DNA of 64,000 nucleotides from Paramacrobiotus metropolitanus (GCF_019649055.1 NW_026570247.1:930001-994000); one strand, 5' to 3'; numbered from the stretch's first letter, positions 1 through 13,547 are shown. Notes: a model not told the origin generated them from the letters alone. Program-made: numbers and translations.

Positions 1-2
1 GG

Positions 3-646
3 TACGATAGCCGTGTTAAGCATCGCTGCCGTGCGAGGTGTTCGTTGTGTCTCCGCGCATCTTGCTCGCAAGATGCCGACAATCTTCTCGTTTGTCCGGA
101 TTGTCATCGCACGTTTCCTGGCCAGGATTGTTTTAATTATCACAAGCTTGGTAGCACAAAGGGTCCTTGTCATCGGCGTAAGGCTTTATGTGACACCGTT
201 AAGCTCTGTGTCCAGTGCCGCTGCATCTACTCTAATGCCCAGCGCAAGCCGGACAATCCTCACCGTTGTGGCGAGACGAAATGCAAGACCTGCGACGTCT
301 TTGATCTTCCCGCGGATCATCGCTGCTACATGCGTCCCAAGCCATTCACTCTGGACCGCATGGCCAGGTGCGCATCGGCGAAATTCTTGTACTTCGACTT
401 TGAGACCTACGTTTCCTCGTCCGGTGACCTTGTGCCCAACTTGGCGGTAGGTTGCTCACGGTGTGTTTGTTTTTATTGTATAACAAGAATGCTGTGTTAC
501 GACAGGTTGCACAGAATGACGTAGCCGATGAATGGATTTTTCCCGACTCTGCTACGGATATTGGCAAGGACGTCACCGATGACCTTTGCACATTCCTCTT
601 CCAGGAAGACCACCAGGGCTACTACGTCATCGCCCATAATTTTAAG
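3..646 (+). pseudogene. POLB: Polinton DNA polymerase B, exons 1-2 (5' end outside window)
   Basis: N-terminal part of the protein-primed family B polymerase that replicates Polintons. The frame is open to the left edge, so the start is outside. Exon 1 (to 446) carries a cysteine/histidine-rich zinc-binding region (CPDC, CVQC, CKTC and HRCY clusters) and then the Exo I motif FDFET of the 3'-5' exonuclease. Exon 2 is 506-646 and ends in the Exo II motif AHNFK, which continues in exon 3 at 18,374. Intron 1 is 447-505 (59 bp, GTAGGT...GACAG, phase 0). The next intron starts with GT at 647 and holds the Gypsy insertion. No break is visible in these two exons; the pseudogene label reflects a frameshift in exon 3. 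Confidence 0.85.
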
Positions 647-681
647 GTATTCTTTCTAGACAATTCATTTAAAATCACTTT

Positions 682-1070
682 TGTCAGAGACCGCTCACTC
701 GAGGCGGTAGACACCTCTCGTGGCTTTGCTCTGTCGCCCGCCCGCACATGGCTACTCCATTCGTGCCGCGCTATTACGCTGCTTACTCAGCGTATACTTT
801 GTCTACGCTGACCAATCAGCGCATTTCTCTGCACTCTTGGGGGTGGAGCCCTGCGCCTACGGGCGATTCCATGCTTTGCCGCATCAGCTGTTGCAGACCC
901 GCAGCACGCGGAATCATTAATCACGATTCTCAGCTAGCGCACTGCAGGCACTTTTTCCAGCTATTCCCGCATTGGGTTTTCTGTTGGTTTTTGTGTGTTG
1001 TTGCTTTATTGTTATCACAATAAAGGCTATATTTGCCCCATTTCTTCCTGCTTCTGTGTCATATCTGACA
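682..1070 (+). repeat. 5' LTR of Gypsy copy 1
   Basis: 389 bp with short terminal inverted repeats TGTCAGA/TCTGACA. A polyadenylation signal AATAAA is at 1019-1024. The sequence is repeated at 17,958-18,346 with one mismatch, and more divergently at 45,156-45,548. Confidence 0.95.
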
Positions 1071-1080
1071 TGGTAGCACT
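1071..1080 (+). promoter_or_regulatory. Primer-binding site, copy 1
   Basis: TGGTAGCAC directly follows the 5' LTR, where the minus-strand primer-binding site lies. Copy 2 reads TGGTAGCAGA at the same place, which matches the complement of the 3' end of initiator methionine tRNA over ten bases. Copy 1 matches less well, perhaps through mutation. Confidence 0.6.
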
Positions 1081-2085
1081 ATCGTTCGGTTTTCTTTCCT
1101 GGAACCTCTGATCCCCCAGTGAAGGCACAATCGGTCGAACTACGCTGATCGCCTATAAGTAGGCCAGCAATCCCGCGACCATCTCCTGCATCATACGGAT
1201 CTCATTGGAGATCCGCAGCGCGACGGATTACATACGGGTCGGCGCCTAAAAGTAGGTCCCCCGCAGCTTTGGCTCCCGGCGCAAAAACTGCGTTCGGTAC
1301 GTCGCTGTTGACCAATTAAGCGCCCTACCGGGTTGCATGATACGGGTCAGTGCCTAAAAGTAGGCCTCCCGCAGCTTTGGCTCCCGGCGCAAAAACTGCG
1401 CTCGGTACGGTCCTGTTACACCAATACGCCCTATCGGGTGCGCTGCGGCCCTCACGGTAGAAGAGGGTGAAGGGGAACGACGGAGCAGCACTTTGGCACG
1501 ATCAAACCGCCGGTAAGACCTGCTGTGACGGGTAGGTTTTCGTAGAACTTTTTGAAAAATTCGAGGTTTCCGCGTAGAACCTACCTAAAACCCTTCATAA
1601 CTTTTCAACCGTTTATCCGATTTGCTCCAAAATAGCTTTTTCGGATTCCTCGTAGAATTCTGTACTAGAAAAACGTAACAGAACTCTCGAGAAATTTTTT
1701 CCTGATTTTTGACGAATTTTCGGCGAAAAACAACCGCCATTTTGTCCAGCCGGAATTTTTGCGAAAAAGTCGCGTGACGTCACTGTGGTGATTTTCCATA
1801 AAAATCCGACCAACCAGAACACGTGGGAAACTACCCCGTGTCATAACTCTCGTAGTGACTCATATTGTTTTTTGAATTTTGCTCACGGCACGCTACTCGT
1901 GACGTAGAGCTACTTGCAAGACCACTTTGTAACCGACGTCACACTGGTCAGTAGCGTAACATAGGGCCATAGGAAGCTAACGCTAAACCTGAGCTCTAGC
2001 GTACCTGACCAGCACCAACCAGCGACAGCCAACCTACCGTTCCGGTCCGGACCAAGACCAAAGAAACTTTTCAAGTCCCAATACC
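1081..2085 (+). other. Leader (5' UTR) of Gypsy copy 1 with internal repeats
   Basis: About 1 kb without coding sequence. It holds two near-identical blocks of about 70 bp (about 1226-1300 and 1338-1410) with the shared text GCAGCTTTGGCTCCCGGCGC, each preceded by a short self-complementary GCCTAAAAGTAGG-type element. A third, weaker such element is near 1152. Copy 2 has the same arrangement (about 45,630-45,895). The position before gag suggests RNA structure for packaging or translation; that is inference. Confidence 0.6.
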
Positions 2086-5000
2086 ATGGGCCAAATTGAA
2101 AGCGCCTTGGCCAAGGTGATGGCATATATACCAGCCATGAGCAACTCCAACGGAGATTGCTCAGTCCTATGGACGGGCGCCAACCCAATGAATACAAGAA
2201 GCAACTGGGGAAGAACTACGCCACACGCGACCCACCGGGAACATACGGTTTCCGCAGGGCCAAACAGAGCGGTTCTGAACCAGACGAGCCAAACTCGGCC
2301 GGCTCAACGAGTTCGGTCGAGGCCAAAGCCAGGCGGGACAGACAAATCCTGCCGGCCGACTTGGAAACCAGTGACGAAAGTCTGGACGCCACCCGGGACG
2401 ACACATTCCAGGAAGCGTCCGATGAACTGTCCGAGGCCAACCAGCCTCTGGACAGCCAACCTGGTGCCGATAGGACGGCCCAGGCCAACAGTGTCCCTCG
2501 GGACTTGGCACAACAACCGGCCATACCTGGCTCGGGCCAAGTCCAACCTGCGGCGCCAACGGCAGCCACAGGTGAGGACAAGACACGCACTGATGGACTA
2601 GGGCCAAACAACTTGGCCCGGTCCAACCTTGACGTCCAGGATCTGACAACAAGTCCAACCCTACCGGGAACGGACCAGATCCAACCCGCGGCACAAACGG
2701 TGGCCAAAGGTGGACGCAAGGCCAAGGGCCAAGCCAAAAAGGCTGGTCCAAAGGCACATGACCAGGGCCAACAGCCCATGAGTAAGTCGCCCATCATGTT
2801 TGAAGTCGATGGCTCAACCCCTGCAACGCCATCGCCAACCAATGACGTTATCGGCGCGTCTGGCCCGTCCAAACCGGACGGAGAGCCAATTGTGGACCTG
2901 GCCCAACTTAATAGGGCCACAGCCAGGATGGACCTAAACCAGCCTTCCTGGGACACAACCCGTGCCAGCGTCACCCCGCCAAAGCTGATCCAGGCAACCC
3001 GGCCCGAGGAGCTCGACGAAATCGACCAACTCAGGACCACAGTACGGGACCTGACCAAACAGCTGGCGGATATGGCAGAAGCAGCCCTGCTATCCGAACG
3101 CTGGATGCAGGACGAGATCTGCAGACATAAAAACCTTGCGGTCCAATCGGACGCAGAGGCTAAACGCGTCTCGGCCATACTGGCCCAGACCTAACTTGAG
3201 CTAACTCAGCTCAAGTTGTCACCATGTCCTAACGCTGAGCGAGACCAGCTCAACAGGACAATCCACAGCCTGGAAACGGCCGTGGCGGGCCTTGAAGCCC
3301 TGCTCACCTCTACGAGGACTGAGCTGGCCAAAGCCAGGGATGACTTGGCTGCGGCCCGGACCGCCATTGACGACACCGACTCTGAGGCGGACCGCCTACA
3401 GAGAGAAAACGAGCGTATCAACGAAGACTTGTCCAACCTGCAGGATGAAATTAACCGCCTGCGGAACGGCTACAACCTACTTTACGAGAGCCACCAAAAT
3501 CTCTTGAAGGCGATTCAACAAGGAGGACTGATGAGCCAAACGGTTCAACAGAAGGAGGCACAAAACGTGCAACTCCAGCAACAGATCGTTGCCCTCCAGA
3601 GCCAGCTCAATACCGAAGCAACTATTCGGGCACAACTTGAGCAGAACAGCACCATTGGACACCAAAACTTCGTCCAACTGGAGCAGGCCTTCAACCAAGC
3701 CAAACAGGTGATCCAAGGCCAACATGACCGGATCATCGTTTTGGAGGCCAATAACGCCGGCCTGGTCAAAGACTACCAGGCGGCCACACAACGCATAACC
3801 GAGATGAACGAGGAACTGGAAAGGCTAAGCACGGAAAACGCCTGCTTAGATGCGGAGAAACCACACCTCGTAGATATCAACTCCGAGTTGTCCGCAGAAC
3901 CACCGTCCTACCACACCTTTCCAGACTCGGATACACAACGTCGACAAGAAAAAGTCGACGAGGCTCTGCGGCAGGGCCAACGTTTCTACCGCGAGCCAGT
4001 GTACCACCAGCAGAATTACCATGTGAATATGGCTGTGGAAGGGCCATCGGTTGGAGATCCCCCAAAAGGGCCAGCCATACCAGCGCCCCCCAGCCCAGTG
4101 GACCGTGGAACATCAACGGCGACAGTAACACTGCCGCCACCACCAGTCCCGGTTACCACAACAGCCACTATTGGTCCAACGACGATAGTGACGCCTGCAA
4201 CGCAGACTTATCCGTCTGCGTCAAGCGGGCCAAGCTTTGATCCAAGCCACAGCAACTACGGATCAAAGCCAACGTACCAGTCCTTGTATCCATCCATCTT
4301 CCCGAACATGGACTTCACCTTTAGTCCGCAACCGGCCACAAGCCAGGCTCACATTAGCAGCATGGATCCAAACCGGACCAGCCAGCCGAGCCTAATGTTC
4401 GGGCCATCGGCCACGCAAGGACAGATAGGAGGCCAAAGTGGTACACCAACGGTGCAACCACCACTAGTAGGCCAACTAAGCCTATTTGGCCCTCCTATCA
4501 CGGCGGCAGCCCCAACGGGCCAAGCTCAGCCACAGATGGGCCAGACCACGCCCACGGGCCAAAACGTGCCCCAACCATCAGGCATACCGCCAACAGCGGC
4601 CATGCCACCAGGACCAGCAGCCCAACCAGGCCAGGGCCAAAATGCGCCCATGCTGATCCAGCTCCCGAATGGAGCATATGGATGGATGGCGTCCAACGGG
4701 CCTGCCCCAATGCCCAACCACAGCAGTGCCCCAGTCCAGCACTCTCAACCAGAGAGCAAATAAAGGAAATGGCCCAAGAGATGGGAAAAGCTAACGCGAG
4801 AGCTCAAGTCCGCACCGAGTTGCCAAAATTTGATGGCAACAAAACAATGGTGAAAGGATGGCTTGCACAGGTCCGACGGATCTGTAAGCAGTCGTCCGAT
4901 CTGAACAAACCAGATCCGGACTTTATGAGCCGCATTTACATGGCCCTATCGGACCCTGTAAAGGAATGGTACACTGGCCAAGCCAATCGAGAAGACGAGG

Positions 5001-6178
5001 ACGGCTGGCCAGTGGAAGAGTGGCTCCAAAAATTTGCCACTCGATATGGCGACGATAATCAGCAGGCCACTGCCATGGGAGAAATTACACACCGGTACTA
5101 TCAGCACCTGTCCGAAACCCCAGAGCAGTACTACGATGCCATGCTGACTCTCCAGACGCGCGCTGGCCTGGACGACACAATGACCCTCCACTTCCTGAGG
5201 GAGAACGTCAAAGAGCCAGAACTGCGCCGCGCGCTGGACATCCGGATACCGAAGTCACCGGCAGAATTCCGGGACTACGTCCGGCAATATACAATGGGAA
5301 AGCCGGAGTACGAAGGCAAGGCGGGCCGCGGATATCCAACCATCCGGACGGCCATACAAACGCCACCAGCCCAAGTCGTACCCCAACAACCGGCACTTTA
5401 TCCCCCGCAGGCTACACAAGCCCAGATTGAGGCAACATACGCCGCCATCGCGGCCTTGAACTTAGCCTCCCCACAACGTGGGTCTACACCGCCCAACGGC
5501 GGTAATGGTGGCTATGGCCAGGCCCGAAACCAGGGCAATTACGGCTACAGCCAGGGCAATGGCGGCGGAGGACAAAAGGGCAAGTTCTCCAAGGGCCAAA
5601 ACGCCAGCTTCAATGGAAACCAAAGCGGCAACAGCCCTGGAGGACAAAACCGAAGCCCAGGAGGCCAGAGCGGCCAACGCCAGACTCTGAGCCCCGAAGA
5701 GGCCCGCAGACAAGAGGACATGTATATCGACAGAGTCGAGCGCATGTTCGAACGATGGGCCAAAGACGGGATTATTACTTGCAACCACTGCCTATGGGGA
5801 AACCACCCAACTGAAGGCTGTGGCTACGCAAACAGGCCATATGGCGAAAATCCAAACCGGAAATGGTATTTGGATTGGCGAAATCGCTATCAGAAAGGCT
5901 ACCCTACCGGGTCTGCCAATCCTAACCGCCTCGGCTTAGTGCCACCCAAACAACCCAGACCACCACGTGGTAGTGGGGGGACCGGCAGCCGAAGGCAATC
6001 CACTGGATCAGGAAATGGGTCTGGTGGCGGCAACCGGCAAAACGGTCCAAAGCAGGGATACCAGACGCCAGCCAACGAAAGGGCAGCGCTACCACCCATA
6101 CCGGACCAGCTGGTGCAGCCGAATGGCAACGGCGGCGGCGGTTCTAACCGGGCCAGTCCAGCCGCGGGAAACGCCTAA
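2086..6178 (+). pseudogene. gag: Gag of Gypsy copy 1, disrupted
   Basis: Structural polyprotein forming the retrotransposon particle. The start ATG at 2086 opens MGQIES, as in copy 2. Three lesions are seen against copy 2: a 2-bp insertion near 2121 that shifts frame, a C-to-T change giving a TAA stop at 3192-3194, and a segment about 64 bp shorter near 4705 that shifts frame again. Recognisable parts are a long coiled coil (about 3020-3890), a proline/glutamine-rich stretch, a Ty3-type capsid region (about 4815-5320), a glycine-rich region and a CX2CX4HX4C zinc knuckle near 5780-5822. The stop is TAA 6176-6178, just after the slippery site shared with copy 2. Confidence 0.9.
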
Positions 6179-6209
6179 GGTCAGGGAGTATCGGCAACTC
6201 ACCTGACCT
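6166..6209 (+). promoter_or_regulatory. -1 ribosomal frameshift signal between gag and pol, copy 1
   Basis: Slippery heptamer GGGAAAC (6166-6172) is read as G GGA AAC in the gag frame. After a 5-nt spacer comes a stem: AGGTCAGG (6178-6185) pairs with CCTGACCT (6202-6209), extended by GAGT/ACTC with one bulged A and a 7-nt loop. The -1 frame is open from here into pol. Copy 2 has G and C where copy 1 has A (6183) and T (6204), so the pair is kept. Confidence 0.85.
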
Positions 6210-6261
6210 AAGACCAGAACCTAAACCGCCGGACATAACCCCTGTACAGTCACTAACCGCA

Positions 6262-9200
6262 ATGGATCCCACACTAACCCATATGGCTCAACAGCCCACT
6301 AGCGGATCCAGGCTCAGCGCCAAACCAGCGCTTGAGCCACCTGGCTCTAAAATTGATGCCAGGCCGACAGTCGCACTGCAGGCGACCAAGTCGATTTTCG
6401 GAGCCTCAACCAACCCTAAGGCCAACCGATCCCCAAAACTCGGAGCCTCAACCCCTAAGGCCAACCGAACACGTGGCAAAGCGAGACATCGCACCACGAA
6501 TCTGACGTATCCACAATCGGCGTCAGACACATCCTCCGACAGCGCAACGGAAGGATGGTCCGTACAAGATACGGACAGCGAGGTCGGATCCCTAAAAGAT
6601 TGGACAACCGAACCTCTCGAGGCGTCTACTCCTCGGATCTGTGAGCTCCAGAACCGTGGACAACCCCTCGGCACCACACCAACGGTGCGAACTATAAACA
6701 GCTCACGGACCTTCCTAAACACCAAAAGCATGTTTTCCACCCTACAGGTTGCGGAAACATCACCACAGGAAGAGTCTGTCCAACAGGAGCCTTCATCACC
6801 TCACTACGCTCCTGACGATCCAGGGCCAGTGTCGCTAATCCCCATTGTACCGGTGATGCGGGAAGTGACAGTTGGCCTCGACGAAAATCGCAAACCGAAA
6901 ACCGTCAGAGCATGGACGCACAAAGTCCAAATTGGGCCAGTCCACACGCTCGCTATGCTGGACACTGGAGCGGAGACATCCCTCATCAGCCAGCAATTTT
7001 GCACCGCCAATGGCATCAAAACAGAGCCATTAGGACGGAACACCAAAATCCTTGGTGTTGGCGGACAAACCGCCTTTGTGGTCTCCCACTGCTGCACCGT
7101 ACCGGTGACATTGCAGGGATATAAGAGCCACCACACGTTCTTCGTCCAACCGACGTTAACGGACGTGCACGTACTACTTGGCTGTGACTATCTCCACTCC
7201 AAGTTTACGTTCATCCTCAAGCCAAACGAAGAAATCGTTTGGGACGCGGTAAAGTCTATCCCGATACCAGAGGCACCGGGACCCGACGACGAAGTGAGAG
7301 TTAATCGGCTTGATCACCCGAAAGGTTCTCCTTCTACCTGCTGGGAATGCCTGGACACCATTGAAAGCCTCATATGGGAGCTGCGCGTCCATAACGCAAT
7401 TGAGCGGTACATGACCCAATTCCGTGCAGGCATACTCAAGCCAAATCACGGGATAGTAAAGACTATCCCGATACCAGAGGCACCGGGCCAACGGCCGGTG
7501 CCTATCAAAGAACATCAGGAGAACTTGGCTCAGCGCTATAAAACTTGGCTTATAGGAAATTTCCTGGAATACCGCGCTAACCAACTCCTGGCCCTAGAAA
7601 AGGACTGGCTTGAACAAAAAGGCGAACCACTAACGTGGCCGCAAATAGCCAACCAATACGAACCATTTGCCCAAGAATTGTACGATCTTCAAAAAGAGGG
7701 TTCATTATGGGAGGACGAACGTCTAGCCCTGTGGTGGGAATACAAAGAGCACCCATGGACATGCCAAAAGCACTCGAACGGATGTGCTCGGACCTCTTTG
7801 ATGATATTATCAAACTCCGAAAACAAGTGGCCCAACACCCTGACCTAACCGTCAGCATATGGCCAAAGTATGACCTAAGCATGACTAACGTCAGAACTAT
7901 ACCGGAACCATTACCAGAAGCAGCACCGCACATCGCGACAAAAGTGCGCTTCAATGATGGCCCACACCCAGAACAGGGAGGCCATCAAGGGAAACCAGCC
8001 AGAACGAGCAGGACCCTTCATCGGACGAAGTCCAATTGACTTGTCCTTTATGTGGAGACGGCGTTGAAGCGGTAATACGGGCCATACAAACCCGTTCGAC
8101 TCAACGTTGGGCAAAAGGCCGACCAGCCTCGCCACTCCCTAACGGGAACCGTCCAACCACTTTCGCAGAACCGGACGAACCTGAACAACAGGAAATCGCA
8201 ACCGGAACGCCAGGGATCCAACCACAGGATCTCACAACAGAACCGGCACCAACAGTAGCCGGCGGCACGCCAACCTCTAACGAGGATAAAGGCAAGCCAA
8301 AACCAGAGCAGGACGATAAATCCGAGTCTACCAACTCGGACGTCCAAAGCACAAGTGACTCACCGGACACGGACTTCGATAACCAATCATCGGAGGAGTC
8401 AAGCGACGACGAAGATGACGCAGAAATCCTTCAATTCCGGGCTGAAGCACCCACCATCCGCCAAACTAGACTGCATCGGCAGATGGAAGGCCTTAAAGAG
8501 GAAAAGGAAGTCGTCTTCGCGTATAAGCGGTATACCATACCAGCCTACTCAACATGTTGGGTTAAGGTCCGCACATACAGAACCATGGACCCGAACCGCC
8601 CAATCTACTTTAACTCGTTGCGACGACCACACCGCCAGCTCTTACCGATTGAGGCGAAGGTACACACCCGTCACGACGAGTACGCATGGATTCAGATCCA
8701 AAATAAGTCCATGCGAGACCAGATCCTCCGCAAAGGTGCCAGAATTGGCTACATGTACTACAGCGATTTACATGGAGCGGACATCAGGGAGGACGGAGTA
8801 GACTGGGACATACCGGCCGCCAGCGCCTTACCATGGCCCAAAGAGGCGGGGCATAACCCTACCAGACAGCGAGTCATAACTGACTACGCTAAGGTACGGG
8901 CAAGTGTAAAAACGGAACTCCCACCGGAGTCCATTACACCCGTCCAAGTAACCATTGACTTCGAGGTGGACCCAAGGCAGAGGCTAATGTACCTCGGAAG
9001 CCAGGACACTAAACGAAGTCTGGCCATGCTCGACGGACCAGTCCAGCATGATGGCAAATGCTTCACCATATTGGTCTCTAATTACTCCAAGGAGCCCCAC
9101 ATCCTCCGTAAAGGAGTGGACATGGGCCGAGTAGAGCCATATGAAGCGATATCAGATAAGGACGAAGAATTCGCCCAGATCAACTCCCTCCAGACCGGAG

Positions 9201-12200
9201 AGGAAGATCCTGAAGTGGAGCGCGAAATCCGCGCTCACATCGCTAACGCACACTTCGGTGATCACCTGACTGAAGAGCAGACCGCTCTACTCCGTCAGGA
9301 CTTATGGGAACTCCGGGCCATATTCCCGACGTCCAAAAAGCCTTACGGCGACGTCAAGGGAGTGACCCACGTCATAGAAGTTGGCGACGCTGCACCGATT
9401 AAAATGAACCCAACCCGGACGAGTTGGAAGGGACGAGAGTTCATAAACAAGCATGTCCAAGAAATGTTGGACCAAGGCGTAATTGAACCGTCCATGGCAG
9501 CGTGGAGTTTCCCAGTGGTCCTAGCTTCGAAGAAAAACGGCGACGGGACCATGGGCACCCGATTCTGCATAAACTACATAAAGCTGAACTCGGTGACCAA
9601 AAAGAACAATTACCCACTGCCCAATCCAGACGAACTTCTGGATCAATGCGCAGGCAACGCCTATTACGGCAAGGTAGATTGTCAGTCCGGATTCTGGCAA
9701 ATCCCAATGGACCCAGCGTCAATGGACTACACTACCTTCGTGACTCCAGAAGGGATGTTCCGATTCAAACGAATGCCGTTTGGCGTCTGCAACGGGCCGG
9801 CCACATTCCAAATGACAATGGACAAGATTATGGCGCCAGCACGCAAACAAGGCGGCGTCTTCGCATACATCGACGACGTGATATTCTTCGGCAAGACATT
9901 CGAGGAATTCAGGAAGGCGTTCAGAAATACGCTTTTCTGCCTCAGAGATGCCGGGTTCACGATAAAACCGTCGAAATGCGAATTTGGAATGGAAAAACTT
10001 CAATTCCTTGGACACATCCTCAGCAAGGACGGTGTCCATACTGATCCCGAGAAGGTAGCGGCCATCGCCGAGAAACTACCGCCCAAGACCGAGCGCCAAC
10101 TTCGCTCGTTTCTTGGACTCGCTAACTACTACCGGAAGTTCATTCAGGGCTACGCCCAGAAGACTTCTAAGATGTATGAACTCCTGCGGAAGGAAAGTTC
10201 AGTGAAGAACGACTGGACTGACGCCCACACCGCCGAGTTCAATGAAATCAAAAAGGCCCTAACGGAAGCCCCAATTTTGGCCAAATTCGATGCGACCAAG
10301 CAGACCACCATCGAATGTGATGCAAGTGGCGCTGGCATCGGAGCCATACTCAGCCAGGACTCGAGGCCAATTGCCTACGCAAGCCGCGTCCTACATGGAG
10401 CTGAGAAAAACTACGGCGTGACCGAATGGGAATGCTTAGCCGTAGTGTGGGCCGTCCAAAAATTCAAACACTATATCGACCACGGACCTTTCACAGTAAC
10501 GACGGACCACAGAGCCCTAACCAATCTGCTTAGATGCGAGTCTAACCGGCCCGGCATTAATCCTCGTCTTACCCGATGGGCGCTTGCCTTACAAGGAAGG
10601 GACATTACCATTGAGTACAAGCCAGGCACATTCTGTGACAACGCTGATGCCTTGTCCAGATGGCCACTCGAACGGGACGATGATAAAGGCCCACATGAAG
10701 AGTTGGACCAAGTCCCAAACTTCGAGGATTACAAAGACGAAATTCCAGCACGCATCATAAAGGTGCGCAGGCTGCAAGTCACGGACGAGGACCCCGCAAA
10801 TGAATGGGACAAGCCTCTCCTGCCCGATTGCAACGCAATCACAGATTGGGACCAGTTTAGCACGGCGGACATAAGGGTGATTAATGTACCGGCGCCCGCA
10901 CCGGGAGAGCCAGAGCCTGAAGTCCCACCGTGCCCAGAAAAAGTCACGGACCGCACCGCGCAAGAACTGCGACGGATGCAACACCGCGATCCAACTCTGG
11001 CCAAGAAAATCTATGAGTTGGAACATCAAAGTGAATTGGACAAGAGGTCCAAATTACCCGAACACTACCAGATGGACAAAGGTGTGCTCTACCGACTCAC
11101 CGACATCAATGCGAAACTCGAAAGGAGGTTCGTTGTCCCTCTGTTCATGCGGAAGAACATTATCCAGTCCCTCCATGATGGAAAAACAGGGAACCACTTT
11201 GGATACCGCAAGACTATTGAAGCAGCCAAACTCCGGTACTACTGGGACCGCATGAGCTGCGACATACACGACCACATCGACCGATGTCAGACGTGCATTT
11301 TCGGCAAAGTACCGCGGCGAGCTACCTACGGTATGCTGCAGCCGACTGAAGCTGTTGCGCCATGGTACCGCGTCTTCGCCGATTTCAAAGGACCTCTACC
11401 GGTAACACAAATAAAGAAATACCGGTACATTGCTGTGGTGGTCGACCAAATGACGAAGTTCACCATAGCTAGGCCGACCAAAACAAACTTGGCCAAAGAA
11501 TTTGAGAAGTTCTTCGTCGAAGAAGTCGTACTAAAGTACGGCATGCCACACACAATGCACTCCGACCGGGGCACGCATTTCACGGCAAAATCTTTCGCCA
11601 AAGTGGCAAAGATCTTCGGCATTGAGCAGACCTTTGGATCCGCGTATCATCCGGAGGGCCAAGGCCAAGTCGAACGCCAGATGCAGACCATCTGGGACGG
11701 AATCCGAAATTTTGGCGGCGCCGGCGATGAACATCGTTGGCACCGGGCCCTACCGTACGTGATTTCCGGCATGAACCGTGCTGTTCACGCAACCACCGGA
11801 TTCTCGCCATACCATATGTTGTTTGGACGAGAAATGACGATACCGCAAGACGTCCTCGCTGGGACCAACGTCCCAGAAACTTTTACGACTAACGAACGTT
11901 ATGTCAAGAGGATGCAGCAGCGCCTGAACCGGGCGCACGAAATCGCTAAAACGCGGATCGAAGAAGGGTTCCTAAGGGATGCGGCCATCTACAACAAGAA
12001 GAAGTCGCAGGCCGAGTTCAAGAAACGGGACTTGGTCACCCTAAAGAACATGGTGGACGACCCGACCAACCCAAATAAGTTCGAAGGCGTCTACATCGTC
12101 ATCGGCATACCTAAGCCGAACACTTACTGGATCCGAGAGCGGGACACTGGTAGGGATGCCAAAAACTTGAGTTAATAACTTGACTTGACTTTTAACTTGG

Positions 12201-13547
12201 TTTTTACAAAAAGTCGAACTTTTCAAATTACTTGGACATCCAAGTTAACTTTTTTGACTTGACTTGGAAGCTCAAGTCAAGTTATTAACTTGAAGTCGAC
12301 TTCAAGTCGACTTGAAGTCGAATAAAAAGTAATACGAAAATTTGCGTATAGGGGAGTTATTAGGCGTCACACACCCGTTCCATGTACTGCTCCAGTCATC
12401 CGCCCGGAGCTTTGCCTCCTGGCTGCACATACAGTCTATGCAGCCGTGTGGTCATAATCCACTTTGATGGCTGGAACAGTACAGCGAAAGTGTGTTGTAC
12501 GACATCATTATCAAAACATTTTAAAGATATAACGCAGAAAATGTCGGTTTACTTTAAAATTCCTCAGATTTTTTTAAAAACTCGCAAGTCGACTTGAAGC
12601 AGAACTTGAGAACTTGGTTTCACAAACTAAGTCGACTTCGTTGACTTGGTTTGGAAGGATAAGTTTAAGTTAATAACTTGACTTTTCCTCCAAGTTTTTT
12701 CGATTAACTCAAGTTATTAACTTGATAAGTCGACTTCGCCAAGTATTTGGCAACCCTAGACACTGGTGTAGAACACACTGTATGTGTCGATCGCCTTAAG
12801 CCGTATCTTAACCCGGACGGCCCGAGTCGCAGAATAACACGCTCATCTAAGAAGAAGAGCGGCGACGCAGAACCTGAACCCACAGAGTCGGAAAGGTGCA
12901 ACAACAAGGCAGAGCCGGGACAAGACGCAGAGCTCCTACACGCCCAAAGTAAACTGGAAAAGCTGCTGAAGAAGCAGAAGCCCGGAAAGGGCCCATCCCA
13001 GAAACTTGTGGCGGAGCAGCAAAAGACTTTGCGAATCCCTGGCTATGGCCCACCTGACCCAAAGACAACAGACCCAGAGCCACCAGTAAAGCGTGGCCCA
13101 GGCCGACCTCGAAAAGCCAAACCGGATTTCGAGACACCGGCGCTTCAAAAACTTCAAAACCAGCCATTAACCGCCATTGACCCAACTTTGGCCCCGGCGG
13201 GACCAGAAAAAGGGACACCCGCTACGGACAAGCCAAAGGCGACCGAAGAGCCAAAAGTGGCCTCGGCGCCCAAGGAAAAGCCCAAGAAACCAAAGACGCC
13301 CAAGAAGCCTAAGGCAACCCTTACGGCTCAGCAAGTCCTGGAAGAGGACGTAGTTGCTGAAGATGAGGCGGAAAAAGACTTGCTCACCCGCATAACTACA
13401 GGACGGGAGAAATCAGAGAAAGTCGCAAAGGGCAAAAAGCAGAAGTCCAATACGGTCCTACCGGACGTATCGGACAAGTCCAGTACAGTCCCACCGGACG
13501 TACTGGACAAAGCGGTTGACAAGGCTGGACAGAATGTCGATAAATAA
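6262..13547 (+). pseudogene. pol: Pol of Gypsy copy 1, frameshifted and MITE-interrupted
   Basis: Polyprotein for proviral synthesis and integration. Seen in order: acidic N-terminal region, aspartic protease (LDTGAETS near 6958-6983), a spacer with a duplicated IPIPEAPG peptide, reverse transcriptase (YIDD near 9866-9877), RNase H (ECDASG near 10,315), an integrase H-C zinc region, the DDE core (FADFKGP, HSDRGTHF and GQVERQ), a GPY/F-like module and a lysine/proline-rich tail. The listed ATG is the first in frame, but the frame is open upstream into gag and entry is probably by -1 frameshifting. A one-base loss near 7750 breaks the frame before RT, and the hAT MITE at 12,151-12,758 splits the region after integrase. 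RT, RNase H and the integrase core are otherwise intact. Confidence 0.92.
12151..12758. mobile_element. hAT-type MITE (608 bp) inside pol
   Basis: Absent from the same position in copy 2. It is flanked by an exact 8-bp duplication GACACTGG (12,143-12,150 and 12,759-12,766), the length made by hAT transposases. Terminal inverted repeats are TAGGGATGCCAAA on the left and the complement of TAGGGTTGCCAAA on the right. Subterminal regions are rich in AAGTCGACTT/ACTTGAAGTC repeats, as expected for transposase-binding sites. A central foldback (about 12,381-12,490) pairs GTACTGCTCCAG with CTGGAACAGTAC. There is no transposase ORF. Confidence 0.9.

Noticed and set aside
2216-3178. Long antisense ORF (320 codons) across gag of copy 1, and similar antisense ORFs at 46,663-47,271 and 60,363-61,136
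   Set aside because: Mirror frames of G/C- and proline-rich coding sequence; the sense frame explains them.
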